NCBI GenBank assembly: GCA_002392625.1
Contig: DGHJ01000058.1
Span: forward strand, 17,916 to 33,674
Reading direction: 5' to 3'
Length of the DNA stretch: 15,759 nucleotides
From: Oscillospiraceae bacterium UBA3851
GTDB lineage: Bacteria > Bacillota > Clostridia > Oscillospirales > Oscillospiraceae
Under the pieces are notes generated by a model, which did no database searches, was not told the DNA's origin, and saw only the letters and a list, made by a program, of their open reading frames with translations. Positions 4,947 to 12,748 of this stretch are shown here, one piece after another. Every line of letters starts with the position of its first letter. Within the stretch, counting starts at the first letter, position 1. The position numbers were made by a program, and so were the translations under genes.

Positions 4947-6086
4947 ATGGATCTGACGAGAAACATCAACGGCAAGCTGCTGCGCTGCGGCTACACCACC
5001 GGCTCCTGCGCCGCGGGAGCCGCCAAAGCGGCAGCGCAGATGCTGCTGACGGGGGAGACGGTGTCCGCCGTGGAGCTGGACACGCCCAAGGGCATCCGGC
5101 TGACGCTGGACATTCTGGACCCGGTCATGGGTGCGGGCCGCGCCTCCTGCGCCGTGCGGAAGGACGCCGGCGACGACCCGGATGTGACGGCGGGGATGCT
5201 GGTCTACGCCGCGGCGGAGCGGATCGACAGCGGCATAACCATTGACGGCGGCGAGGGCGTGGGCCGGGTGACCAAGCCGGGCCTGGACCAGCCGGTGGGC
5301 GCCGCCGCCATCAACTCCACGCCCCGGCGTATGATCGCCGAGAACGTGTCCCGGATATGCACCGATTGCGGCTACAGCGGCGGCATTGCCGTCACCGTTT
5401 CCATCCCGGCGGGCCGGGAGCTGGCCCAGCGCACCTTCAACCCCCGCATGGGCATCGAGGGCGGCCTCTCCGTGCTTGGCACCTCCGGCATCGTGGAGCC
5501 TATGAGCAACCAGGCGCTCATTGATACCATCGCCCTGGAGCTGCGGCAGCTGGCCGCCAAGGGGAGCCGCCGGGTGCTGCTGACGCCGGGGAACTACGGC
5601 CGGGACTTCTCTGCGGACAAGCTGCACCTCCGGGCGGAGGCGTGCGTCAGCTGCTCCAACTTCATCGGCGACGCCATCGACGCGGCGGTGGAGTGCGGCT
5701 TCCGGGAGATCTTGCTGGTGGGCCACATCGGCAAGCTGGTGAAGCTGGGCATCGGCCAGACCAACACCCACTCCTCCGCTGGAGACGGGCGGATGGAGAC
5801 GCTGGTGACCTGCGCCCTGCTGTGCGGGGCGGAGACGCCCCTGCTGCGCCAAATCGCCGGGTGCGTCACCACCGACGCTGCCCTGGAGCTTTTGCAGGAG
5901 ACGGGACTGAAAGAGGAGGTCTGCGCCCTGCTGGGCGGGCGCATCGAGGCCACGCTGCGGCGCCGTGTGCCCCCCGGCGTGGAGATCGGTTACGTCCTGT
6001 TCACCAACCGGGAGGATCTGGGCGGCCTTTTGCATGAGAGCGACAACGCGGAGCGTTTGATGGATAACTGGAGGATAACCGTATGA
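4947..6086 (+). CDS. cbiD: Cobalt-precorrin-5B C1-methyltransferase
   Basis: A 379-residue cytosolic enzyme that methylates C1 of cobalt-precorrin-5B using SAM, giving cobalt-precorrin-6A. It is diagnostic of the anaerobic, early-cobalt-insertion route. Family motifs are CGYTTGSCAA (residues 14-23), NPRMGIEGGLSVLGTSGIVE running into EPMS (184-187), GHIGKLVKLG (259-268) and NTHSSAGDGRME (from 273). The open frame runs upstream into the riboswitch without a stop, but ATG 4947 is chosen because it precedes the conserved N-terminus closely and follows the G-rich arm of the regulatory hairpin. Its stop overlaps cbiF by 4 nt. As first gene of the operon it receives the riboswitch control directly. 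Confidence 0.96.
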   Translation: MDLTRNINGKLLRCGYTTGSCAAGAAKAAAQMLLTGETVSAVELDTPKGIRLTLDILDPVMGAGRASCAVRKDAGDDPDVTAGMLVYAAAERIDSGITIDGGEGVGRVTKPGLDQPVGAAAINSTPRRMIAENVSRICTDCGYSGGIAVTVSIPAGRELAQRTFNPRMGIEGGLSVLGTSGIVEPMSNQALIDTIALELRQLAAKGSRRVLLTPGNYGRDFSADKLHLRAEACVSCSNFIGDAIDAAVECGFREILLVGHIGKLVKLGIGQTNTHSSAGDGRMETLVTCALLCGAETPLLRQIAGCVTTDAALELLQETGLKEEVCALLGGRIEATLRRRVPPGVEIGYVLFTNREDLGGLLHESDNAERLMDNWRITV

Positions 6087-6838
6087 TTCATTTCGTGGGC
6101 GCCGGCAGCGGCGCGCCGGATCTTATCACGATCCGGGGGAAGAACTATCTGGAGCAGGCGGACGTCATCATCTACGCCGGGTCCCTGGTGAACCCGGCCC
6201 TGCTGGAATGCGCCAAGCCCGGCTGCGAGATCTTCAACAGCGCCACCATGACGTTGGAGGAGGTCATCGCCCAGATGGAGCGGGCGGAGAAGGAGCACAG
6301 GATGACGGTGCGGCTCCACACCGGCGACCCCTGCCTTTACGGGGCCATCCGGGAACAGATGGACCGGCTGAAAGAGCTGAAGATCGACTTTGACGTGTGT
6401 CCCGGCGTTTCCAGCTTCTGCGGCGCTGCCGCGGCGCTGGAGGCGGAGTACACCCTGCCGGGCGTCAGCCAGTCGGTGATCATTACCCGCATGGCCGGGC
6501 GCACCCCGGTGCCGGAGCGGGAGAGCATCCGCTCCTTCGCCGCCCACGGCGCTACCATGGTGATCTTCCTCAGCACCGGCTTGCTGCGCGAGTTGAGCGC
6601 GGAGCTGATTGCCGGCGGCTACGCACCCGACACTCCCGCCGCCATCGTCTACAAGGCCACCTGGCCCGATGAGAAGGTCATGCGCTGCACCGTGGCGGAC
6701 CTTCATGACACGGCGGAGCGGAATCACGTGCGCAAGACGGCCCTCATCGTGGTGGGCCACTGCCTGGGCAGCGACTATGACCTGTCCCGGCTGTATGCGG
6801 CGGATTTCTCCACCGAGTTCCGGGAGGCCAGCAAATGA
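6083..6838 (+). CDS. cbiF: Cobalt-precorrin-4 C11-methyltransferase
   Basis: A 251-residue member of the tetrapyrrole (corrin/porphyrin) methylase family. It uses SAM to methylate C11 of cobalt-precorrin-4, giving cobalt-precorrin-5A. Seen in sequence are the N-terminal HFVGAGSGAPDLITIRG, YAGSLVN (31-37), the SAM-binding loop HTGDPCLYGAIREQM (79-93), the PGVSSFCGAAAALEAEYTLP block (107-126) that distinguishes CbiF/CobM from its paralogues, and VIITRMAGRTPVPE. The length matches CobM/CbiF. It begins within an ATGA overlap with cbiD, with GGAGGAT a few bases upstream, and ends in an ATGA overlap with cbiG, whose product acts next in the pathway. Confidence 0.96.
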   Translation: MIHFVGAGSGAPDLITIRGKNYLEQADVIIYAGSLVNPALLECAKPGCEIFNSATMTLEEVIAQMERAEKEHRMTVRLHTGDPCLYGAIREQMDRLKELKIDFDVCPGVSSFCGAAAALEAEYTLPGVSQSVIITRMAGRTPVPERESIRSFAAHGATMVIFLSTGLLRELSAELIAGGYAPDTPAAIVYKATWPDEKVMRCTVADLHDTAERNHVRKTALIVVGHCLGSDYDLSRLYAADFSTEFREASK

Positions 6839-7827
6839 AGATCGCCGCCATCGCCTTCACCGACTGCGGCATGGCGCTTGGCCAAAGACTGCAGGAAAAG
6901 GTGGAGGGCCTGACGCTGAGCCGCTGCGAGAGCGGCGGCCTGGCACGGTGGACGGAGACGGCCTTCGGCGAAAACGACGCCCTGGTGTTCATCGGCGCGG
7001 CGGGCATCGCCGTCCGGGCCATCGCGCCCCACGTGCGCACCAAGGTCCACGACCCCGCCGTGGTGGTCATGGACGAGCTGGGCACCTTTTCCATCCCCAT
7101 CCTGTCCGGTCATCTGGGCGGCGCCAATGAGCTGGCGGCTGTGCTGGCTCGCCATGTGGACGCCCTGCCGGTCATTACTACGGCAACGGACGTCCACGGG
7201 ATCTTCGCCGTGGACAGCTGGGCCCGGTCCCAGGAACTGACTGTGGCCAATCCCCAGAGGATCAAGTGGATCTCCGCCCGGCTTCTGGCGGGGGAGGCCA
7301 TCCGCCTCAAGAGCCTGTACCCCATCGCGGGGACGCCGCCCGCCCAGGTGGAGATGGCGGAGGAGGACTACGACGTGCTGGTGAGCCACCGGGTCCGGGG
7401 CAGGGCGGAGGCCCTGCGTCTGGTGCCCCGGATCGTCACTGTGGGCATCGGCTGCCGGCGCGGCACGGAGGCAGCCGCCATCGAGGAGGCGGTGATGGCA
7501 TCGCTCAGCAAGAACGGCTGCCACGCTGCGGCGGTGGAGGCAGTGGCCACCATCGACCTGAAGGCGGATGAGCCGGGCCTTATCGCATTCTGCCGGAAGC
7601 ACGGTCTGCCGCTGGTGACCTATTCCGCCGACGAGCTGGCGGCGGTACCGGGCGTCTTTACCGGCTCGGCTTTTGTGAAAAAGACCACCGGCGTGGACAA
7701 CGTGTGCGAGCGGGCGGCGGTGAAGCACAGCGGCGGACGGCTGCTGACCAAAAAGGAGGCCGGCAACGGTGTCACCGTAGCCCTTGCCATCCGGGAACCT
7801 GAACTGAGATTTGGAGAGAGCGAATGA
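6835..7827 (+). CDS. cbiG: Cobalt-precorrin-5A hydrolase
   Basis: A 330-residue protein that opens the delta-lactone of cobalt-precorrin-5A and releases the two-carbon unit as acetaldehyde, giving cobalt-precorrin-5B for CbiD. The N-terminal CbiG domain shows GAAGIAVRAIAPHVRTKVHD (54-73), VVVMDELGTFSIPILSGHLG (77-96, within one segment) and ITTATDVHGIFAVD (114-127). A middle region follows to about residue 190. The C-terminal CbiG domain (about 198-325) has TVGIGCRRGTE and FVKKTTGVDNVCERAA. CbiG marks the anaerobic pathway; it is not fused to cbiH here, unlike in some bacteria. Both ends overlap neighbours by 4 nt. Confidence 0.95.
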   Translation: MKIAAIAFTDCGMALGQRLQEKVEGLTLSRCESGGLARWTETAFGENDALVFIGAAGIAVRAIAPHVRTKVHDPAVVVMDELGTFSIPILSGHLGGANELAAVLARHVDALPVITTATDVHGIFAVDSWARSQELTVANPQRIKWISARLLAGEAIRLKSLYPIAGTPPAQVEMAEEDYDVLVSHRVRGRAEALRLVPRIVTVGIGCRRGTEAAAIEEAVMASLSKNGCHAAAVEAVATIDLKADEPGLIAFCRKHGLPLVTYSADELAAVPGVFTGSAFVKKTTGVDNVCERAAVKHSGGRLLTKKEAGNGVTVALAIREPELRFGESE

Positions 7828-8555
7828 AGAGATTATATGTAGTGGGAATCGGCCCCGGCAGCTACCGGGGTATGACAATTGCCGCCGACGAAGCGCTCCG
7901 CGAGGCGGAGATCATCATCGGTTACAGCAAATACGTGGAGCTGGTGCGCCCCTATTATCCCGACAAGGAGTACCGGGACACCGGCATGACCCGCGAGACG
8001 GAGCGCTGCACTCTGGCACTGGCGCTGGCGGCAGACGGCAAGACCGTGGCGCTGGTCTGCAGCGGCGACAGCAGCGTCTACGGCATGGCGGGCCTCATCT
8101 ACGAGCTGGCCGGGGAGCATGGCGACGTGGAGATCCGTGTGATCCCCGGCGTGACGGCTGCTCTCAGCGGCGGCGCCATTCTGGGCGCGCCCCTGGGTCA
8201 CGACTTTGCCGTCATCAGCCTCAGCGATCTGCTGACGCCTTGGGAGACCATCGAAAAGCGGCTGCGCGCCGGTGCCGCCGGGGATTTCTGCATGAGCCTC
8301 TATAACCCCGGCAGCCACAAGCGCACCGACTATCTGCAAAGGGCCTGCGACATCCTGCTGGAGACGCTGCCGGCCGAAACGGTGTGCGGCCTGGCCATGC
8401 AGATCGGCCGGGAGGGGGAAAGCTTCCGGGTGCTGACGTTGGGCGAGCTGCGCGATACGGCGGTGGACATGTTTACCACTGTGTTTATCGGCAACTCCCA
8501 GACCCGCGTCATCGCCGGGAAGATGGTGACGCCCAGGGGGTATCGCCTTGGTTGA
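7824..8555 (+). CDS. cbiH: Cobalt-precorrin-3 (precorrin-3B) C17-methyltransferase
   Basis: A 243-residue tetrapyrrole methylase that methylates C17 and drives ring contraction to cobalt-precorrin-4. Motifs are LYVVGIGPGSYRGMT (4-18), IIGYSKYVELV (31-41), SGDSSVYGMAGLIYE (80-94), VIPGVTAALSGGAILGAPLG (107-126) and DFCMSLYNPGSHKR. The length is that of stand-alone CbiH/CobJ, with no fused CbiG or ferredoxin-like extension. It follows cbiG with a 4-nt overlap and shares 8 nt with cbiJ. Confidence 0.95.
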   Translation: MKRLYVVGIGPGSYRGMTIAADEALREAEIIIGYSKYVELVRPYYPDKEYRDTGMTRETERCTLALALAADGKTVALVCSGDSSVYGMAGLIYELAGEHGDVEIRVIPGVTAALSGGAILGAPLGHDFAVISLSDLLTPWETIEKRLRAGAAGDFCMSLYNPGSHKRTDYLQRACDILLETLPAETVCGLAMQIGREGESFRVLTLGELRDTAVDMFTTVFIGNSQTRVIAGKMVTPRGYRLG

Positions 8556-9300
8556 TATTCTGCTGTTCGGCGGCACCACCGAGGGCCGTGAGCTGTCGGA
8601 GGCGCTGAAAAGAAAAAATATCCCCGCCATGGTCTGCGTGGCCACGGAGTACGGCGAATCCCTGCTGGAGCCGGGCGGCTCCCTGCAGGTCCACACCGAG
8701 CGGCTGGACGAGGCCGCCATGGCCGCGCTGATGGAGCGTCAGCAGCCCCGGCTGGTGCTGGACGCCACCCATCCCTACGCCGACGGCGTCAGCCGCTGCA
8801 TCCGGGGCGCCTGCGCCGCCACGGGCCGCCCCTACCGGCGGGTACTGCGGCGCTCCGCCATGGAAGCTGGCTGCCTGACCTTCCCGGACATGGCCTCGCT
8901 CATCGGCTGGATCAAGGGGCAGCCGGGTGTCATCTTCTCCTCACTTGGCTCCAAGGAGGCCCGCGCCCTCAGCGAGATACCGGATTATCAAAACCGTGTC
9001 TGGCTGCGGGTCCTGCCGTCCCTGGAGGGACTGGAGGGGTGCCTGCAGGCGGGCTTCCCGGCCAAGCATATCATCTGCATGCAGGGTCCCTTTTCAAAGG
9101 AGCTGAACGAGGCCATGTTCCGCGCCGCCGGGGCGGACATTCTGGTGACCAAGGAGTCCGGCGCCGCCGGCGGCTTCACGGAGAAGCTGGCTGCTGCCCG
9201 GTCCTGTGGCATGGCCATAGCGGTGCTGGCCCGCCCCAGGGACGCCGACGGCCTGACGGCGGAGGAGTGGCTTCGACGCATCGAGGAGGGAACGATATGA
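8548..9300 (+). CDS. cbiJ: Cobalt-precorrin-6A reductase
   Basis: A 250-residue NAD(P)H-dependent reductase that converts cobalt-precorrin-6A to cobalt-precorrin-6B. It has the N-terminal dinucleotide-binding LLFGGTTEGRELSEAL (5-20), the family-defining VLDATHPYADGVS (70-82), FSSLGSKEARAL, and a C-terminal VTKESGAAGGFTEKL that typifies CobK/CbiJ. No ATG lies close to the conserved start. TTG at 8548, eight bases after the G-run CAGGGGG (8534-8540), gives an N-terminus right at the first beta strand and is preferred. The 8-nt overlap with cbiH means it is probably translated by ribosomes leaving cbiH. Confidence 0.93.
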   Translation: MVDILLFGGTTEGRELSEALKRKNIPAMVCVATEYGESLLEPGGSLQVHTERLDEAAMAALMERQQPRLVLDATHPYADGVSRCIRGACAATGRPYRRVLRRSAMEAGCLTFPDMASLIGWIKGQPGVIFSSLGSKEARALSEIPDYQNRVWLRVLPSLEGLEGCLQAGFPAKHIICMQGPFSKELNEAMFRAAGADILVTKESGAAGGFTEKLAAARSCGMAIAVLARPRDADGLTAEEWLRRIEEGTI

Positions 9301-10487
9301 AAACGGTGACCATCGTAGGGACCGGTATGGGGCCCAACACCGTGACGGCGGAGGGCCTGCGGGCCATCGAGAACGCCGACGTGCTGCTGGGCGCGCCCCG
9401 TATGCTGGCCGACTACGCGTATTTGAAGAAGCCCTCGGTGCCCGCCTACACGGCGGAGAAGCTCCGCCCGGTGCTGGAAGAGCATGGCGAGGGGACCTAC
9501 GCGGTGCTGGTGTCCGGCGACACGGGCTTCTACAGCGCCGCGGCGGCGCTGTGCCGTGAGCTGGCGGACTGCGAGGTGCGCCTCCTGCCGGGCATCTCAT
9601 CCCTCAACTACTTTTCCGCCCGGCTGGGCCGGACCTGGCAGGATACTGCCCTTGTCAGCTGCCACGGGCGGGAGGGCGCGTTGGTGGACGCCGTCCGCCG
9701 CAGCAGCGCCACCTTCGCCCTCACCGGCGGCAATATCGCCCAGCTGGCGGACGACCTTTGCCGGGCCGGTTTCGGAGAGCTCACCGCCCAGGTGGGGGAG
9801 CGGCTTGGCATGGAGGGCGAGCGCATTTGCACCATGTCTGTGGAACAACTGAAAGAGGAGAGCTTTGACTCCCTGGCTGTGCTGCTCATCGAGAATCCCT
9901 GGCCGGACGACCGGGTGCGCTGCGGCATCCCGGACGAGGCGTTTATCCGGGGCAAGGTGCCCATGACCAAGGCGGAGATCCGGGCAATTACCATGAGCAA
10001 GCTGGCCATCCGCCCGGTTGACGTGTGCTGGGACGTGGGCTGCGGCACCGGCTCGGTGACGGTGGAGATGGCGCTGGCGGCCTACCGCGGCCGTGTATAC
10101 GGCGTGGACAAGAACGAGGAGGCCGTGGTATTGACCGAGCGCAACGCCGCCGCCTTCCATCTGGGCAACGTGAAGGCCATCCACGGCGGCGCACCGGATG
10201 CGCTGCGGGACTTGCCTGCCCCGGACGCTGTGTTCGTGGGGGGCAGCGGCGGTCAGATGAGCGCCGTCTTTGACATTGTTCTGGAGAAGAATCCCCGCGC
10301 CCGCATCGTGGTCAACGCCATTGCGCTGGAGAGCGCCCAGGCTGCGCTGACGGCCTTTGCCGTCCACGGCCTGGAGGCCGAACTGGTGCAGGTGGGGGTG
10401 TCCGCCGCCAAGACCGTGGCGGGGCTCCACATGATGATGGCCCAGAACCCCATTTTCGTCATCAGCGGAGGCGGAAGCCATGAATGA
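9297..10487 (+). CDS. cbiET: Fused cobalt-precorrin-7 C5-methyltransferase / cobalt-precorrin-6B C15-methyltransferase (decarboxylating), CobL-type
   Basis: A 396-residue two-domain enzyme. The CbiE domain (about 1-200) is a tetrapyrrole methylase with VTIVGTGMGPNTVTAEGL (4-21), SGDTGFYSAAAAL (73-85) and LLPGISSLNYFSARLG; it methylates C5. The CbiT domain (about 215-396) is a Rossmann SAM methyltransferase with WDVGCGTGSVTVEMA (245-259) and VYGVDKNEEAV, ending in AKTVAGLHMMMAQNPIFVI; it methylates C15 and decarboxylates the C12 acetate. Fusion matches CobL, although the rest of the operon is of the anaerobic type where these are often separate. The open frame extends upstream, but ATG 9297, after GAGGAGGG and overlapping the cbiJ stop, fits the conserved N-terminus. 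Confidence 0.95.
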   Translation: MKTVTIVGTGMGPNTVTAEGLRAIENADVLLGAPRMLADYAYLKKPSVPAYTAEKLRPVLEEHGEGTYAVLVSGDTGFYSAAAALCRELADCEVRLLPGISSLNYFSARLGRTWQDTALVSCHGREGALVDAVRRSSATFALTGGNIAQLADDLCRAGFGELTAQVGERLGMEGERICTMSVEQLKEESFDSLAVLLIENPWPDDRVRCGIPDEAFIRGKVPMTKAEIRAITMSKLAIRPVDVCWDVGCGTGSVTVEMALAAYRGRVYGVDKNEEAVVLTERNAAAFHLGNVKAIHGGAPDALRDLPAPDAVFVGGSGGQMSAVFDIVLEKNPRARIVVNAIALESAQAALTAFAVHGLEAELVQVGVSAAKTVAGLHMMMAQNPIFVISGGGSHE

Positions 10488-11805
10488 CCGCGTTCTGATC
10501 GCCGGAACCAACTCCGGCTGCGGCAAGACCACCGTGACCTGCGCCCTCCTGCGGGCGCTGAAGAACCGGGGCCTGGCCGTCCGGTCCTTCAAGTGCGGAC
10601 CGGACTACATCGACCCCATGTTCCACCGGGAGGTCATCGGCGTGCCTGCCCGGAATCTGGACCCGTTTTTCAGCACGCCGGAGCAGCTGCGCTGCCAGTT
10701 GGGCGGCGCGTCGGACAAGCTCTCCGTGCTGGAGGGCGTCATGGGCTACTATGACGGCGTCGGCCCTCAGGGCGACTGCAGTACCTACCATGTGGCAAAG
10801 GCGACCCAAACGCCTGTGATCCTCACCGTCAACGTCAGGGGCATGTACACCTCTGCCGGCGCGCTGATCCGGGGCTTCCGGGATTTCCGGCCGGGCAGCG
10901 GCGTGGCGGGCGTCATCTTCAATCAGGCCTCGCCCATGCTCTATGGGGACCTTTGCAAAATCGCGGAGGACGCCGGAGTGAAGCCCCTGGGCTTCCTGCC
11001 CCGTGCGGAGGAGGCCGTCATCGGCAGCCGCCATCTGGGACTCATTACCGCCGCCGAGATCGCCGATCTCCAGCAGCGGCTGGACCGGCTGGGAGAACTG
11101 GCGGAGCGGTATCTGGATCTGGACGGCATTCTGGCCCTTGCGTCGGAAGCTCCCCATCTTCCGCAGCCGAAGCCGGCGGCTCCCGTGGCAAAGGGCGTTC
11201 GCATCGCCGTGGCCCGGGACGAGGCGTTCTGCTTCCTCTACGAGGAGAATTTGCGCCTGCTGGAAGAGCTTGGCTGTGAGCTGGCATTTTTCAGCCCCAT
11301 CCATGACGCACATCTCCCGGAAAACGTGCAGGGCCTTTACCTGCCGGGAGGTTACCCGGAGCTGCACCTGGCGGAGCTGTCCCGAAACCCCATCCGGCAT
11401 GAGATCTGCCGGGCGGTGGAGGCGGGACTGCCCACCGTGGCGGAGTGCGGCGGCTTCCTCTATCTCCACGACACGCTGGACGGTGCGGAAATGGCAGGCG
11501 TGATCCACGCCGCCGCCTTCGGCACCAAAAAGCTCCAGCGGTTCGGCTACGTGACCTTGACGGCGGAGCGGGACAACCTCCTGTGCCGGACCGGGGAGAG
11601 CATCCGGGCCCATGAATTCCATTACTATGACAGCGAGGACAACGGCAGCGGCTTTACAGCCGCCAAGCCTTCGGGCAAGCGGAGCTGGCCATGCGTCCAC
11701 GCAACGGAATCACTGTATGCCGGCTTCCCCCATCTGTATCTCCCGGCGAACCCCGCATTTGCGGAAAACTTTGTGAGAAAGGCGGCGGACTATGCTGCTC
11801 TATGA
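10480..11805 (+). CDS. cbiA: Cobyrinate a,c-diamide synthase
   Basis: A 441-residue ATP- and glutamine-dependent amidotransferase that amidates the a and c carboxylates of cobyrinate. The N-terminal synthetase domain has the P-loop variant AGTNSGCGKTTVTCALL (8-24) and KCGPDYIDPMFH, found in CobB/CbiA. The C-terminal glutaminase domain has LYLPGGYPELHLAEL, the catalytic Cys323 in AECGGFLYL, and RAHEFHYYDSE (about 376-386) with candidate catalytic histidines. Length and motifs separate it from the cobyric acid synthase encoded four genes downstream. GGAGGCGG (10467-10474) precedes the ATG; there is an 8-nt overlap with cbiET and 14 nt with cbiB. Confidence 0.96.
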   Translation: MNDRVLIAGTNSGCGKTTVTCALLRALKNRGLAVRSFKCGPDYIDPMFHREVIGVPARNLDPFFSTPEQLRCQLGGASDKLSVLEGVMGYYDGVGPQGDCSTYHVAKATQTPVILTVNVRGMYTSAGALIRGFRDFRPGSGVAGVIFNQASPMLYGDLCKIAEDAGVKPLGFLPRAEEAVIGSRHLGLITAAEIADLQQRLDRLGELAERYLDLDGILALASEAPHLPQPKPAAPVAKGVRIAVARDEAFCFLYEENLRLLEELGCELAFFSPIHDAHLPENVQGLYLPGGYPELHLAELSRNPIRHEICRAVEAGLPTVAECGGFLYLHDTLDGAEMAGVIHAAAFGTKKLQRFGYVTLTAERDNLLCRTGESIRAHEFHYYDSEDNGSGFTAAKPSGKRSWPCVHATESLYAGFPHLYLPANPAFAENFVRKAADYAAL

Positions 11806-12748
11806 TACGCTGGCTCTGCTGCTGGGCTTCGGACTGGATCTGCTGCTGGGGGATCCCCAGGGCTGGCCTCATCTGGTGCGGTACTACGGCAAGGTGATCG
11901 AGGGGCTGGAAAAGCTGCTGTATCCCATGTCCAACAAACGCCTTGGCGGCGTGCTGCTGGTGATTGGTACGCTGATACTTTGCGCTGGCATTCCCGTTGC
12001 CGTGCTATGGCTTGCATGGAAGGTGAGCCCCTGGTGCTATGTGGCCATCGGCGCTTTGTTGAGCTGGCAGTGCCTGGCGGCCCGGAGCCTCCGGGTGGAG
12101 AGCCTGCGGGTCTATGAGGTTTTGAAAGCCGGCACGTTGGCGGAGGCCCAGCAGGCCGTGGGCATGATCGTGGGCCGTGACACGGCCGTGCTGGACGAGG
12201 CGGGCGTGACCCGCGCCGCCGTGGAGACGGTGGCGGAGAACACCTCCGACGGCGAGGTGGCCCCCCTCTTCTACATGATGCTGCTGGGTCCGGCAGGCGG
12301 CTGCTTTTACAAGGCGGTGAACACCATGGACTCCATGGTGGGCTACCGCAACGAAAGATATGAGCGGTTCGGCACCTGCGCCGCCCGGCTGGACGACGTG
12401 ATGAACTACATCCCCGCCCGGCTCTCGGCCCTGCTGATGATCGCTGCCGCGGCCCTCTGCCGCAAGGACGCGAAGAACGCCTGGCGCATCTGGCGGCGGG
12501 ACCGGCGCAAGCACGCCAGCCCCAACTCTGCCCAAACCGAGTCGGTGATGGCCGGCACCCTCCGGGTCCGTCTGGCCGGCGACGCCGTGTACGGCGGCGT
12601 GGTCCACAAAAAGCCCTATATCGGCGACGATCTCCGCCCCATCGAGGCGGAGGACATCCGCCGCTCCCACGCCCTGCTCTACGGCACGGCGTGGCTGATG
12701 CTGCTTTTGACGCTGCTGGAGAGGATGTGTCTGTATGCTGCCCTATGA
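11792..12748 (+). CDS. cbiB: Adenosylcobinamide-phosphate synthase, integral membrane protein
   Basis: A 318-residue membrane enzyme that joins adenosylcobyric acid to (R)-1-amino-2-propanol O-phosphate. Hydrophobic segments lie at about residues 5-20, 52-77, 81-92, 155-172, 210-223 and 294-316. Conserved blocks are LDLLLGDPQGWPH (15-27), AENTSDGEVAPLFYMMLLGP (148-167), NTMDSMVGYRNERYERFG (177-194), DDVMNYIPARLSAL (201-214) and PNSAQTESVMAGTLRVRLAG (244-263), all typical of CbiB/CobD. It overlaps cbiA by 14 nt and has only a weak ribosome binding site (AAGGCGG), so translational coupling is likely. The next gene makes its co-substrate, which supports the call. Confidence 0.96.
   Translation: MLLYDTLALLLGFGLDLLLGDPQGWPHLVRYYGKVIEGLEKLLYPMSNKRLGGVLLVIGTLILCAGIPVAVLWLAWKVSPWCYVAIGALLSWQCLAARSLRVESLRVYEVLKAGTLAEAQQAVGMIVGRDTAVLDEAGVTRAAVETVAENTSDGEVAPLFYMMLLGPAGGCFYKAVNTMDSMVGYRNERYERFGTCAARLDDVMNYIPARLSALLMIAAAALCRKDAKNAWRIWRRDRRKHASPNSAQTESVMAGTLRVRLAGDAVYGGVVHKKPYIGDDLRPIEAEDIRRSHALLYGTAWLMLLLTLLERMCLYAAL

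Noticed and set aside
4745..5245. Open frame overlapping the B12 leader and the start of cbiD
   Set aside because: It runs through the promoter, riboswitch and terminator, and its 3' part is out of frame with cbiD.
4890..6035. 381-codon open frame antisense to cbiD
   Set aside because: Shadow of cbiD; low-complexity composition and no plausible start signal.
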